From contig JABYQQ010000010.1 of assembly GCA_022605405.1 (NCBI GenBank), positions 1,054,001 to 1,118,000 of the forward strand: a stretch of 64,000 bases of DNA. The letters run 5' to 3'. Position 1 is the first letter of the stretch; each line of letters starts with the position of its first letter. The position numbers were made by a program, and so were the translations under genes. Source of the stretch: Earliella scabrosa (lineage: Eukaryota; Basidiomycota; Agaricomycetes; Polyporales; Polyporaceae). The notes under the pieces are model-generated. The model was not told the origin of the DNA. It worked only from the letters and a program-made list of their open reading frames with translations, and did not search any database. Shown here piece by piece: positions 23,501 to 35,380 of the stretch.

Positions 23501-25472
23501 CGGGCATCCGTACCCATCGGGCATCGGCCCACGGTGGGTTGACAAGTCGCTGATGGGCATTGGCTACGGAAGACACTGCAGCCCTGCACGATTCAACGTC
23601 GGCTAGAGGCTCCTGGACCGTCGATGACGACAGAGAAGAAGATTCGCAGTTTCCCAGACGACATATAGGCCGACCACACGCCCGCGCATCGCGAATCGCA
23701 CTGCGGGCATTCGGTACGTGTATCCCCGCGATGTGCCGGCATACCTTCGCGCGCACCCATCTCATACCTCACCGGGAGAGTTTGGTCCCGTGGGTGCAAT
23801 TTTTGCCTTCGGCGAGAAGTCTTCCGCTGCGTGATCGCACCGTGACTCGAGGAGACTGCAACGTTGACGAACCAGCTGAAGAACTTCGGCGGTCACGCAC
23901 TGCTATACATCTCGGACATTCGAAGAAGGGACACACGACGTTGATGCTGATGCAGTACCAGCGGCGGGGATACCCGCTCTGCCGAGCGGTGCGTGCGTCG
24001 CTGAGTTTGCCATGTGCCTCTAACTTTCCTCGCTGCTTCGTTCGTATCCATCATCCCAGTCTGCTTTTGCATGAGAGCGTGTACGCGTTCACACACAGAC
24101 AAAGAAATTTCCAGAGTAGCAAGACAACTATCGGCAGGACGCTGGCGTACTAGTTGGCATGCTGGCACGCACTCGTAGGTGCGGATGATTCGTCTAAAGC
24201 CAAACGCCTATTGACCCGGGCCTTTTGTCGGAGGTCGTCGTTACACCCTGCTCCTGCGCTACTGTGTGCGGATTTGCGCCGTGTCTCCGTGCGCAGGCTG
24301 CTTCGATGGATATCCTCGAGCTAGCTTGTGAATCGCGCGTGAGAGACTTCCTCTATCGTGTATCGTCGTCGACTCGGCTGATATTGAGCATAGATATTCA
24401 TAGACCACTGCCTGCACTCGTATTGAACGACGTGCTGTACTGCACCCTCGAGGGGTTTCTACCGCCCGCACATTCTTCTCTCCTTCGACCCCTCCCAGCT
24501 GCCGTAAGCTAGAAGCGATGCCCGCTGACAGTACCAGGTGCTTATACTGACTCCACCGGTAGAGCCGTCGATTTTCCCGAACCCGGCTCATTCCCAATTT
24601 GAGCCGGACTATCTAGTGAGTGTGATACACGTAGCGCAATGTTGCACCGATGCTTCGCGTTGTACCCGTTCATGGGACATTGTTGGTTGTATTGTCTTCT
24701 TCGAGGGTTTCTTCGGCAACCTTCTAGTAGCTCGAGCTCGTGGCATAGTCATGGTCAAAAGGTGGTGTGAATTCGTGGTAATAATGTTCACAGATTTCTG
24801 CATATCCCCATTCAGCACCGTTGACCCATGGGATGGCCGGTGTTTTGTGTGGGATAAGGTTTCGAACGCGATTGCGAGGGGAGACATATGTGAGCGTCTA
24901 TTTGCCTGGTCGTCGTATACGTACGGTACCTCAGGGAGACCTCAGATGTCCCAGAGGAAGCACAGGAGAGGCTAGCCAGACCCACAGAGCAACATACTTA
25001 GTCGGATAGACATAGGTGAGTGTGTAGTTGTGTCTTCGTTCCCACGTCTCACCTCCAATTCCGTACGCGTGCATCACGCAGTGTGGCCCAACCCTCAATA
25101 TCAGCGGACAGAAGCTAGCCGTACCATGGACCACGTCAAGAGAACGACCGGGCTCGTTACGCGGTATGCCAAAAAACCAACGAGTGAGTGCATACATTGT
25201 GTGACTTTCATCTAGATCGTACATGAGATAAGTGTTATGTTACGTGCCCAGTCCCATCTGTGGTGCGTCCGGATGCCGTTGTACAAGACTGTCAAGTATG
25301 ATATATTGCGGCCAATGAATGAGCGATAATCCTACAGTGCGTGAGTGGGGGGTATCCGACTACAGTTTAGTTTGAGTTTGCTGCTGCTGAACCTTGGAAC
25401 CAACTGCACAAGGTACCGAGGTAAGCGGCTGCACGTCGTCCAGGCCAAGGTTGACAACACTCACTCGTACAA
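20501..25472. other. 5-kb stretch without a supported gene
   Basis: The first few hundred bases are probably the 3' UTR of the upstream gene (CT- and CA-rich, TTTAATTTATT at about 20645). Beyond that I see short frames on both strands with no recognisable product, no exon chain and no clear repeat ends. Confidence 0.5.
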
Positions 25473-28400
25473 TCAACCAAACAGGCCGTTCTCCGCGCTT
25501 CCCGAGAGGCTGCTGAGCAGCTTGTTCAGATGTCGCGCAACGGCCCCAGCACCTTCCTTCACCTTCTCGCGGTCGTCTTCGCGGACCTTGGGGAGCACCT
25601 TCGTCTCGAAGCGATCAGGATGCCATTTGCGCAGGTAGTCCTTGATGCGCTCCTTCGGGGCCTTGTCGCCCGGGTGGTGCGGCGAAAGGACGTACGCCTG
25701 GATCTCGATGTACGTAAGCTGCTCGGGGTCGCTCGGCTGCTTGAGCATCGGCCAGGGGAACGAATGCCAGCCCAGGACGTCCATCGACGTGATCCTCGCC
25801 CAGCGCTTCTCGTGTTCGTCGAAGAGCCGGATGACGTCCTCCCTGCTGAGCTGGCGTATGGCCTTCTGCTCCGCTCGACGCTGCTGAGCCTCTTGCTCGC
25901 GCTGGAACTGTTCGAACTGCCTCCGCGCGTGCTCTTCTTGGCGACGAGCCCACTCCTGTTCGTCGAGTGGCGAACTGGCAGTGAAGGAACCAGCGGGTCG
26001 TGCGGTACTGGGAGAGGACTGTGCATAAGGGCTCTGGGAACCGTATGCAGTATGATAAGCGCCGCCTGAAGATCGGGTGGACGAGGCGGTGGTAGGAGAA
26101 GGCGTTGCGGGAGATGGAGTTGATTTCCAACCGGCCTTCGCGCTCGCGCTCACGCTCGGGGTGGCTGGCATGGCAGTCGGGGTAGCGGTGGAGGTGCGGC
26201 TGGCAGAACTGGTGTATCCTGTCGAGTTGGAACGTCCGGAAGAAGCAGAGAAGAAACTGGCCGATGAGCTGAAGCTGGATGAAGACGCGGTACTGCTGCG
26301 ATCTCCAGGCGGATGATGGAAGGACGCACCCGAGTTCGGGATCGGACGAGGGGAGGAAGCAGAGGCAGAGGCAGAAGCAGAGGCGGAGGCGGAGGGTGTA
26401 TAGTACATCCCGGGGCGATTGGAGTTGGAGTCGGACGAACTGCCTACGCTGTCTTGTCTTCGGCGGTCACCCTCTTTCCGACGTCGCTCTTCCTCGCGGC
26501 GGTGCTCCTCTTCGGAACGGCGCATGACCTCGGCAAGGATCGCGTCGTGCTGTTGTTGTTGCTGTTGGGCCTTCCGCTTCATCTCCTCTTCTGCGCGTCT
26601 CCTCGCCTCCAGCTCTCGCTGCCGCCCAAGCTCGTCGGCCTGAGCACGCTTGTACGCAGCTTCCTGTTCTTTCATGAACTGCGCTCGTCTCCTGGCCTCC
26701 TCCTCTTCCTGCCTCTGCTTGGCGGCCTCGCGCAACTTGAGTTCGCGCTCCCGTTGCGCCTGGATACGTTCGAGTTCCGCTTGCTGCTCCAGGAGGAACT
26801 GGGGATCGTTAAGCTCAGACAGCTCAACAGGTGGAGTCTGTGCTTGCTGTTGCCGTGTGCGCTCAAGTTCGGCTGCCCGCGCGCGCGACTCTTCGAGCTC
26901 ACGCTGCCTTGCGTCCTCCTCGCGACGCCGCTGAGCTTCAGCTTCGGCCGCCAACCTCTCAGCCTCGCGTCGTTGCTGAGCTTCAGCCTCCTGTTGCTCC
27001 CGTCGCTCTCGTTCCTCCTGGTCTCGTCGTGCCTTCTCTCGGCTCTCGCGCTCCTCTCTCTCCCGTTCGCGCTGTTCTCTCTCCTGCCGTTCGCGTTCCT
27101 CTTTCTCCCGCCGCTCGCGCTCTAACCTCTCCCGCCTCGACCGCGCCACCTCTTCTCGTTGACGACGAGCCGCCGCATCTCGCTCTCGCTGCTCTTCGAC
27201 CTCCCGCTGGCGCTGAGCTTCATCTGCCTCCCGTTGCCGTTGAGCTTCGGCCTCTGCTTCGCGGAGTTGCCGCTCTTCCTCCTCGCGCTGTTTCCGTTCC
27301 TCCTCCTCGCGCCTGCGACGCTCCTCTTCCTCCCGCCTGCGGCGCTCCTCCCATTGCCTCTGAGCCTCAGCCTCGGCAGCCGCGGCGGCCACTGCACGTA
27401 ACCGTTCGGTCTCCAGAGCAGCTTGTGCTGCCGCCGCGGCCGCGGCCTCAGCCTCTCTTCGTCGAGCATCCTCCCATTCGCGCTTCTCCTGGGCCAAGCG
27501 CGCCTCCTCCTCCCGCTGTCGCCTCTGCCACTCCTCCTTCTCTCGCTGTTCGCGCTGACGCCGCTCCATCTCTTCTCTCTGCCGCGCCTTCTCGTCCCGC
27601 TCCCGCTGTCGCCGCTCCTTCTCCTCGCGAGCCTGCCGTTCCTTCTCCGCTCTCTCCCGCTCCTCCTTCTCGCGCCGTTCCTTCTCCTTGCGCTCCCTCT
27701 CTTCCCGCTCGCGTCGCTCCTTCTCCTCCTTCTCGCGTCTCTCGCGCTCCTCCCGTTCCTTCCTCTCGCGCTCCTCACGTTCCATCCTCTCACGTTCGCG
27801 TCGCTCAGCCTCCTCCTGCAGTCGTCGGCGAGCTTCCTCCTCCGCCTCCCGTCGTTTCCGGATCTCCTCCTGCAGTCGCGCCTCGGCCTCCTCGCGCTTC
27901 CGTATCTCCTCCTGCAGCTTCGCCTCCGTCTCTCTGCGCAGAAGCTCCGCCTCGCGACGAAGAAGCTCCTCCCGCTTCTGCTGGATCTCCACCTCCCGCA
28001 GCCGGACCTCCTCCTCCTTGCGCCGCGCCTCCTCCGCCTTCTGCCGCGCCTCCTCCTCCTTCCGTGCTGCCTCCTCCTGCTTCCTGCGCGCCTCCTCCTC
28101 CAACCGCCGCGCCTCCTCAGCCTTGCGCATCACCTCCCTCCTTTGCTCGTCGCGCACAAGTTTCCAAGTGAGCTCGTGTCGGTCGCGGAGTTCCTGGCGC
28201 TCGCGGATGTGCCACAGGTCCTCGAGGTCCATGCCGTAGTCCTCCTCCTCGTCCGAGCTCTCCGACGCCACTGACTGCTCCTCGAACGTTGCCAGCGGCC
28301 GCTGCGGCACGTCCGCGCGCCCCCAGAACTCCTGCCGCGACGACCGCGAGCGCACGGACCGCCCGCCATTCGAGTTCCGCCGCCCGCTCACGCTCCCCGC

Positions 28401-29981
28401 CGGGCTGCTTGCGTACCGGAACGGGCTCGAGCTGTGCGGGATGTCGTATCCCGCGAACGGCAGCGCGCTCGGCGGGCTTTGCGACCCGTGCCAGGCGCCG
28501 GAGGGAGAGTGGCGTCGGTGGTCATCGTCGCTCGTTGACGGTCGAGGGATGGGGCGGCTCGAGGACGCGGGAGGACCAGGAGGTGGAGACTGAGGACCAA
28601 AAAACGGGCGGTTCGAGGACACGGGCTGGGGTGCCCATGAGTCAAAGTCGCCCGTGAATGATCGCTTGGAGGGTATCGGGCGCGCTGATGCGGAGCTGGG
28701 AGGGCCGTAACGCATGTTCTCGGGCGAGCCCTGGTCGGACGGTGCACTGCGGCGGGAGGAGCGGATGGGGATCCCTTCGCCGTCCTCGGGATCCTGGCGA
28801 TAGCGTACGTTGACAGGGCTGATCTGCGAGAAGTAGTGATCCTCGGATGTGGGGGGACGAGAAGGCGTGATCGGCACTGGGCGGCGGGCGTAGATGTCGT
28901 GGACAGAGGTTTGCTGCGTGAAGGAGGGATGTCTCTGGTGGTCAGACCGCTCGGGCTCCTTGCCTTTGCGCGAGGACGAGCGGTCGTCGCCGCGAGGGAG
29001 TGAGGAGCCCGGCTCGAACTCTGGAGCAGGAGACGGGCGCTCGGTTGAACGAATGCTCGCCGCACGAGACACCGTCCGCCCATTGTCGTTCGGGCTGATG
29101 GGAGACACACCTGGGGCGGCGGCGTGAGCGAATGTGCGCGATGTCGACGAGCCGTTGTCTTTCGCGGCGCTCGACGGCAGCCAGATGTCCTGCGGCCGCG
29201 TCCTAGATAAAGAGCTGATGCCCTGTCGACCGATGGACCCCTGGTCGTACGGCGCAGAGCCCGTGGAAGTGGGATCAAAGTCGACGCCGAAGACGGACGA
29301 GTTGCCGCGAGAGCGGGCAGGTCGTGCGCCATAGCTGCCCGGCATGCCTATCTGGTCCGAGCCCCCGCTCTGCGTCCGATCTCGGGTGCGGGCCTCTGTT
29401 GCTGGCGGCCCTCTAGCAAGCGGACGGGAATCACGATATGGCATACTGGGCCCGTCCCTATTAGCAGCATCATGCTCACCGCTCGGCCTCGCCTGCTCCG
29501 TTGGCCTCGTCTGCTCCGTCTCTGCGTTCTCCTGACTCGGGCTCTGTGCGGCGGCGACGTTCGAGTCTCGTCGCCCTGGCGGTCTCTCCGAGCCGCCCTT
29601 CTTGATCGCCTCCCAGATCGCCTGCTGCTGCCGTCTGAACGCCTCAAACTCCTCGCCCTCGATCTCCTTGCCGAGCGCGAGGGAGCGCTCGAAGCGGGCG
29701 ATCTTGAGCTCGTGGTTGAACTGCTCCTGGGCGATGCGGCGGACGCGGTCCATGGACGCGGTGTAGGCCCTCATCACGGCCTCGTACTGGGCGGAGCCCT
29801 CGGGGATGGCCTTGAGCTGTGCATCGCGGTCCTGACGCACCTTGTCTGCCATCGACTGCAGCTCCGTCTCGATGCGCGCCCGCAGGCTCTCCTTCCACTG
29901 TGCGTCTGGCTCGACCTCGGCATCCAACCCCGCAGAGAATCCGGCATTTTGCTCCGAGATGGGCGTGAGCAGCGTCGTCAT
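25473..29981 (-). CDS. Giant coiled-coil protein with J-like (NFKBIL1-type) C-terminus
   Basis: A single intronless frame of 1502 residues. Residues 1-130 contain a first helical segment; about 130-560 are Ser/Pro/Arg-rich and disordered; about 575-1185 are an almost unbroken E/R/K/Q-rich helix (repeats like RREEEERRRREEEE, REREERES) that should form a long coiled coil or single alpha-helix; about 1190-1340 are Ser/Ala-rich; 1345-1502 form a compact tail. The tail has an HPD tripeptide near residue 1454 inside RIKDYLRKWHPDRF, as in J domains and in NFKBIL1-like proteins, preceded by a conserved WHSFPWPML-type segment. The HPD suggests contact with an Hsp70, but the rest of the J domain is not typical, so this is inference. 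A TATA-like element lies about 365 bp upstream. The start is the first ATG of the frame. Confidence 0.85.
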   Translation of the reverse strand: MTTLLTPISEQNAGFSAGLDAEVEPDAQWKESLRARIETELQSMADKVRQDRDAQLKAIPEGSAQYEAVMRAYTASMDRVRRIAQEQFNHELKIARFERSLALGKEIEGEEFEAFRRQQQAIWEAIKKGGSERPPGRRDSNVAAAQSPSQENAETEQTRPTEQARPSGEHDAANRDGPSMPYRDSRPLARGPPATEARTRDRTQSGGSDQIGMPGSYGARPARSRGNSSVFGVDFDPTSTGSAPYDQGSIGRQGISSLSRTRPQDIWLPSSAAKDNGSSTSRTFAHAAAPGVSPISPNDNGRTVSRAASIRSTERPSPAPEFEPGSSLPRGDDRSSSRKGKEPERSDHQRHPSFTQQTSVHDIYARRPVPITPSRPPTSEDHYFSQISPVNVRYRQDPEDGEGIPIRSSRRSAPSDQGSPENMRYGPPSSASARPIPSKRSFTGDFDSWAPQPVSSNRPFFGPQSPPPGPPASSSRPIPRPSTSDDDHRRHSPSGAWHGSQSPPSALPFAGYDIPHSSSPFRYASSPAGSVSGRRNSNGGRSVRSRSSRQEFWGRADVPQRPLATFEEQSVASESSDEEEDYGMDLEDLWHIRERQELRDRHELTWKLVRDEQRREVMRKAEEARRLEEEARRKQEEAARKEEEARQKAEEARRKEEEVRLREVEIQQKREELLRREAELLRRETEAKLQEEIRKREEAEARLQEEIRKRREAEEEARRRLQEEAERRERERMEREERERKEREERERREKEEKERREREERERKEKERREKEERERAEKERQAREEKERRQRERDEKARQREEMERRQREQREKEEWQRRQREEEARLAQEKREWEDARRREAEAAAAAAAQAALETERLRAVAAAAAEAEAQRQWEERRRREEEERRRREEEERKQREEEERQLREAEAEAQRQREADEAQRQREVEEQRERDAAARRQREEVARSRRERLERERREKEERERQEREQREREREERESREKARRDQEERERREQQEAEAQQRREAERLAAEAEAQRRREEDARQRELEESRARAAELERTRQQQAQTPPVELSELNDPQFLLEQQAELERIQAQRERELKLREAAKQRQEEEEARRRAQFMKEQEAAYKRAQADELGRQRELEARRRAEEEMKRKAQQQQQQHDAILAEVMRRSEEEHRREEERRRKEGDRRRQDSVGSSSDSNSNRPGMYYTPSASASASASASASSPRPIPNSGASFHHPPGDRSSTASSSSFSSSASFFSASSGRSNSTGYTSSASRTSTATPTAMPATPSVSASAKAGWKSTPSPATPSPTTASSTRSSGGAYHTAYGSQSPYAQSSPSTARPAGSFTASSPLDEQEWARRQEEHARRQFEQFQREQEAQQRRAEQKAIRQLSREDVIRLFDEHEKRWARITSMDVLGWHSFPWPMLKQPSDPEQLTYIEIQAYVLSPHHPGDKAPKERIKDYLRKWHPDRFETKVLPKVREDDREKVKEGAGAVARHLNKLLSSLSGSAENGLFG

Positions 29982-30837
29982 AGGATGTCAGGACTCGGAC
30001 GGATCCCAGTGCGTGGCGATGTGCGAGAGTAACAGGCGATAAAGCGATAGAGAGCTCGAGGTACGTGTTGTGACCGAGCTGATGGCGTAGGTGGGTAGGT
30101 TGGGGGGATATCCGTGTTGGAGATGGGGCAGCTACGCGGGGCCTCGAGGCATAGAGAGATGGGAGACCTGCCTCATGGTCAGTGCACGCACGCGAGCGGG
30201 GCAAACAGCGGCAACGTACTCGTTGTGTGCGCCCTGCGCGTTCTCTGCGTGCGGACTGTGATCGTGGTCGGGGACAAGAGCGAAGACGACTGCGAGCTGG
30301 TGCGAGGCCGCGAGATGCGCGTCGGACTCCGGAGGACGGCGGATCTTTATATTAACCGCGCGACAGTCACTGTTCTCCCAAAACGGCAGTCTCCTCGTTC
30401 TCGCCACGCCCCTTCGTTCAACGTGTTCAATCTGGTCTGGGCTGGTGACCTCACCATCCAGATGTTCTGATATTCTTCCAACAGCCATATCACGAGACCC
30501 CGCTACTTATCGCCCACAGTGACACACTCCTCGAGATTAACCCAGACAAACAGTACGACAGCAACAAGACAGCAGCTTTTAAATATCTACATCTCCCTCC
30601 AGGGAGCTCAAGTACCTCCCATCCAAGTCGTCAAGTATGGACGTGAAGGACAATAGTAAAGCGACGTAACAAGATCGTAAAGTAAAAAGTCACATCCAGC
30701 GCAGACAGCGCCGAGCTTGACATGTACACGCATCTGCAGCGCGTGCGCGAATGCATCCGTTCAACAGCTGCCACGCACCCGAGCGAACCCAGAACGCACC
30801 GTCAACGCTGCGGTAGCTTTTATGTTCATGTTCGCCT
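29982..30837. promoter_or_regulatory. Intergenic: promoter of the coiled-coil gene, 3' UTR of the bestrophin gene
   Basis: On the minus strand a TATA-like AATATAAAG (30345-30353) lies about 365 bp before the coiled-coil gene's ATG. The remainder toward 30837 should hold the 3' UTR of the bestrophin-like gene, whose stop is at 30838-30840. No other gene is seen. Confidence 0.45.
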
Positions 30838-32965
30838 TCACTTCGTCGATCGCGTGATCTGGTCGACGTCCCACCAGCTCTTGAGCAGCGTCCGCCGGAT
30901 GCTGTGCATCCCCGCGTCGGTGCTGTGGTACGAGTGTTCGACGTCGGTGACCATCTCCTCTGCCGTTCGCCGGTCGCCAGGCGCGAACGGCTGGTTCCAT
31001 GGCGTGAAGACGTACTCGTCCGGGTCGGGGCACGTGTGCTGCCGGCGCCCATGTCAGTCAGAGACCACAGAAGGGAAAGAGTGAAGAGGGAAGGGCAAGA
31101 GACGTACTGCCGTGATCTCGTGCAGCTCGCGCTGGATCGAGAGGCAGAACGCATCGAGGTCTGGAGCGCAACGTATGCGATGTCAGAAGAGCCGCTGGTG
31201 GAAAGCAAATTGTCTGCAGGATGCTCACCAAGATCGTTCATGTCGTAGTTGAATGGATTCTCGCTGCAATCAGAAGGCTTGTAAGCACACGCGTAAGAAG
31301 AGCCTCGGGGCCAGACGTACATCTCCTGTCCAATCTCGAGGAACCCAAGGAGCAAAAATGCCGCGAACGCCGTGGCCCTGCCGAGACGGATACCGGCAGT
31401 TAGCGCACTGGCAAAGACTTCATCATGGCTGATAGAGCAGGAGCACCCACGGGATAGTGAGGTATCCGAACGAGCTCCAGACTTGGAACTGAAATGGCGC
31501 ACTGAGTTAGCGACCACGCCGCTTTGGACCACACTACGGAGACTCACGGGCAGGAAAAACAGATACAGCCAGAGCGAGATGCGCAGGTGCGCCTGGTACG
31601 CAAACGGCAGCGGCGTGTTCCTGATCCGGTCCAGGTTCGTCACCACGTCCTGCAGCTGCGAGATTCCGTTCGTGAACGCGGTAGCGAGCGCAGGCTGGAG
31701 CTGCCCGTTCCGCAGGAGCCAAGCGAGGTAGCTCGAGAGGAACAGGGTGATCTCGAGCGGCACGTTCGAGTCGACCGCCTCCGGCTGGATACGCTTCCCC
31801 GTCAGCGAGCGCGTCGGCGCCACCGCCGCCGCCGTGGGCAGAACCGGCTGCGACTTTCGGAACGGCCGCGAGAGAATCTTGAAGATGCGGAGGAACGGCA
31901 GGTAGTCGAACACGGACTCCTTGGGTGGGTTCCGCGCGGGCAGGAGCGGGTGCTCGCTGTACACCACTGGGAGGGCCGCCTCGGGATCAAACTTCTTCTT
32001 GCGCTGCTGGCGGCCGCGCATCGAGTGGTAGATCTGGTCCTCCGAGAGCGCACTCAGGTCCTTCTCCTCCTGTTCGCCAGAGCCCCTGCTGCCGCTGCCG
32101 TTGCCGTCAGGCGACATGGGGCGCGAAGACGTGAGCGTGTGCGCGGTGCGGTGCTTGTCGGCGTCCATGGCGGACGCTTTCCACATCGGCAGCATGTCCT
32201 CTTCGCAGGCGACCTCGGGCGCATGCGTGGAGTAACGAGGGAGGAAACAGACGAGCGGATAGAGATCCTCGTAGTAGACACCGGGCTCGCCACGAAGCAT
32301 GTGCTATAGAGAGATCGAAGCCGTTAGTGTGTCATAAGCTTTGCGATGCGGCTCCCGGACACCTCACCTTAACCGCGACGGAATAGGCGTTGACAAGGTT
32401 CACCATCGTCTTCTTCTCGATCGTGATCTCCAGCTTGGACATCGGCTCGCCCGTCGTCTTGTTTGTGCGTTCAAAGGGGACATGAATCCAGATCTACATG
32501 GCTGGTCAGCGCAACAAGGTGGCGCACTCGCGACGAGTCTCACAATCTGAGAGAGGTTGCGCGATGCGAGAGAGATGGCGGTCCACAGCCTCCTGCCATC
32601 CATGTACCTGTTTTGCTTCCGTCAGCCCGATCCATCTCCTGACAGCCGCCCACGCCACATGAAGCGATCACTCACCGCTCATAGGCAGAGGATGTCCGGA
32701 AGGAGATGACGAGACCAAGCACCGTACCAAGTACGGTGAGCATCGCGCTGGAGAACGACAGCTGGTGCTCGGTGAACTCGGATACAAGCGTCACCACTGG
32801 CCAGGTGCGCGTACGAGATGAGAGGTGGCGAGCAGACGATCGGACGAAGAACTCACTGGTCGCAACCCCCGAGAAGAACAGCACTTCTGGCCAGATGTCG
32901 TTCACGACCGTCGCCTTGAATTTCTTCAGACTCCATCCTGCAAACAGCGGGTTCTTCGCCACCAT
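30838..32965 (-). CDS. Bestrophin-like anion channel (UPF0187 family)
   Basis: Ten exons on the minus strand: 32857-32965, 32676-32796, 32544-32607, 32368-32493, 31548-32303, 31451-31488, 31321-31377, 31229-31263, 31108-31160 and 30838-31038. They total 1560 nt (519 residues), every junction keeping frame; introns are 50-73 nt. Membrane segments are visible near residues 60-85 (LTVLGTVLGLVISFRTSSAY) and in the exon 5-7 region (LRISLWLYLFFLP, FGYLTIP, AAFLLLGFLEIG). The motif ENPFNYDMNDLDLDAFC matches the bestrophin signature that follows the last helix. SAYERYMDGRRLW is the family's early motif. Family members conduct chloride or other anions in plasma or organelle membranes; which membrane is not shown here. 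A long, polar insert (about residues 160-270) between motifs is probably a cytosolic loop. Exon 6 uses donor GTGGGT, chosen because it alone restores the IP...LLLGFLEIG frame. Confidence 0.88.
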
Positions 32966-34624
32966 CTCGAATTTCCCGTGCGGTTGTAGTGTAGCGGATC
33001 AGGATAGTACTATGTGACGGCGGCGAGTGTGAAGGGTAAAGAGCGGAAGCCAAGCTCAAGCTTGAAAACGCAGAGCAAAGAGTCTGCGAGGCAGCAGGCA
33101 GCAGCGGCTCCAGCACCTCAGGAGAGACCGAGAACGAGAACAACGGGCAGACAGCACCAGAAAAGGCAGTCGTGCACGGAACAGCACAACGCCCCACGCA
33201 CCCCAGACAAGCGACGGTCGGGAAGAGTAGAAGGCGGAAGAGCGAGGACGAAGAGACCGAGAGACGGATGAGAAAGAGGGCACGAGGGATGCGTGGCCTA
33301 GTCATTATATGGCGCGGGCAGTCTTCGCGGGCGCCAGGGAGGAGCGAGAACAACAGCACCACCGAGTTCCAGATTGAGATCGCAGGCCCAAACGCACACC
33401 AGGCGGCGGGAACGGGCAACGGGCATACAGTAGCCTGTTGGACGCGCAATGATTGGGTTCGAGCTATTGGTCATCTTCGAGCATCGAAATTGTTCACGCC
33501 GTTCGCGGAGATGGCGCAGCGCGAGGCGGCAGGACCGACGCGTGTCCGTCGTCCGTTGCGGTTTCGGAGGCTTGGCACACGCTGCGATGGCCGCTGCTGC
33601 AGAGACTGTGGGTTTCATGTCACTTGGACTCGCGAATGTCGCGTGGATCATTGGGATGAGTGTCTGGGGAGGGAATCGCATACCGAGTCCGTGTGAAGAG
33701 CGTGCGGATCTAGAGCGCGGCCCTACAGAGACGCGCGACACGCTGGCAACATGACCGCCCCTGGACCGCCCGCACACCGGCCCAGGCGTTGATGATTGCG
33801 AATGAACAGCCGCAGCCCTAGCAGTGCGACACATAGAGTACGCATCGTGTAAGGGACCCGGTACGCCTTTCTGGGAGTTGAGGAGAGCTTGAGGTTGCCA
33901 CGTTCTATGTTCTGAAGCCACGGTGGTCGTGGCGGAGACCCCGGTCGGGATCACGACAACGCAGTAGGAAAATGAGGCAGATGGATGAGATGGATGATGG
34001 GAGTGGACGTAAGGAAATTCAAAGTCGACGTCCAACACGAGGAAGAGAGGCTGTCCATGGGCGCGGGTGTTGGAAGAGAGAGGACTGGTCGCCGCTAAGT
34101 CAGCCTGTGCACCGCCACTCTGCCAGGTTTGCCTCCGATCGGGCGCACACTATGTACCGTGTTAGCATCACCCCATCAAACGTCCCGCTACCACCGAGTC
34201 ACTTCTACGATGTAACGTACACGCTCACTATCTCCACAGGTTTGCGGAATCAGGCATGAGTCATCTGCACACGGATAGTCCTGGACCGCAGAACCTCTTG
34301 CCATGGAATATTGAACGGGCGGCCAGAGAGCCACCGAGAACACGGATTCACGTCCTGGTGGTACTGAGTAAGTAATATTTGGACAGCGAATGTTAGCGTG
34401 CGAGTACAATGAGCTCTCATCTGGACCATGGGCAGATTCAACTGATTTCATGTTGAACGCGCTCACACTGCACAGTACTGATCAACGTGAAGTTCATAAA
34501 TATTACTCCGGACGTGATGGCAAGAGCTTCTCCATCTGTCATTGCATCCACAATATGACAGTTGGGTTGACGAATCGCCCAGCTCGGGCGATCATAGCAG
34601 CGCCACGCCTATGATGGCCTCCGT
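32966..34624. other. Intergenic stretch without a supported gene
   Basis: This lies upstream of the bestrophin-like gene. A 246-codon minus-strand frame (33298-34038) has no recognisable motif. No repeat boundaries are seen. The part next to 32965 presumably holds the channel gene's promoter, but no TATA box is evident. Confidence 0.5.
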
Positions 34625-34960
34625 TGCGGCCCGGCATTAATAGCGTTCACGACCAGGCTGGTGTGCGGCCGATGAAACGCATATCTTTCCCGCGGGGTCC
34701 ATCGACAGCAACGTTCCACATCCCGCCCGGGGAAAATGGCAAGCGAACTGGCAGTACTACGTAGTGACGACTACGTAAGTATATTCCAAGCCGCAGCCTC
34801 GGATGCGGCCGCCACGTCATGCACTAGCACTCGGACTCTCAGACTGACAAATTGTAGATATGTGGCAATGAGCTTTGGTGACCTGGTCAAGGGATACTGA
34901 CCGGCAATTTTCCAGGTAGAGCCGCTCCGTCTGTACGTGCACTTGTACTTGACTAAGTAC
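34625..34960 (-). pseudogene. Relic of an omega-type GST (last two exons)
   Basis: On the minus strand, VQTERLYLENCR followed by a GTCAGT donor (34896-34901) parallels the CSTEQLYLDSYER/GTCAGT junction of the intact GST at 37216-38947. About 210 bp further on, YAFHRPHTSLVVNAIN matches the intact gene's final exon (YAFNRPNTSQVANAIN). DNA identity is plain over the last exon. The acceptor is AAG rather than CAG, and I find no exons 1-5, a (GGA)n tract occupying the place where exon 6 would begin. This is therefore a truncated, decayed paralogue. The kinase gene lies between it and the intact copy. Confidence 0.75.
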
Positions 34961-35030
34961 TTGAACCACGGTGGTCGATGCAGAGCGCAGCTGAGGAGGC
35001 CCAGAGCGGCCAAATGGCAGTGCTGCCAGT

Positions 35031-35071
35031 GAGGAGGAGGAGGAGGAGGAGGAGGAGGAGGAGGAGGAGGG
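35031..35071 (+). repeat. (GGA)n microsatellite
   Basis: About thirteen uninterrupted GGA units stand between the GST relic and the kinase gene. This is a simple purine tract of unknown effect. Confidence 0.9.
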
Positions 35072-35380
35072 ATGGCACGCATTCCTTATTGCGCAGTTAA
35101 GTCCCTTGAGTAAGCGCCGCAATAAGCGGTCATGGCACTTCCTGGCAGGAAATTGATTCTACTGCGACATTTGCGATCAGTATGTCGAGATGAGACGAGG
35201 GAGTGCACGCCCGTGCAGGAGGAGAATGGCATGTTTTGCGTACTAACGGTTGCCAGACTGAAAATCTGTTCACCTTTACTGTCAACGTCTATCATGCACG
35301 CCGGTCACAAGTTGTACGCGGCGACACATCTCCTCCTTCGTCCACCCATCTCGTTCATCTTCCGAGCTAGAAGATCACTC

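Noticed and set aside
26831..28171. 446-codon Pro/Ala-rich plus-strand frame
   Set aside because: It is the exact complement of the coiled-coil region of the minus-strand gene; the low-complexity translation is a mirror of its E/R-rich codons.
33298..34038. 246-codon minus-strand frame upstream of the bestrophin gene
   Set aside because: No recognisable domain and no sign of splicing into the channel gene.
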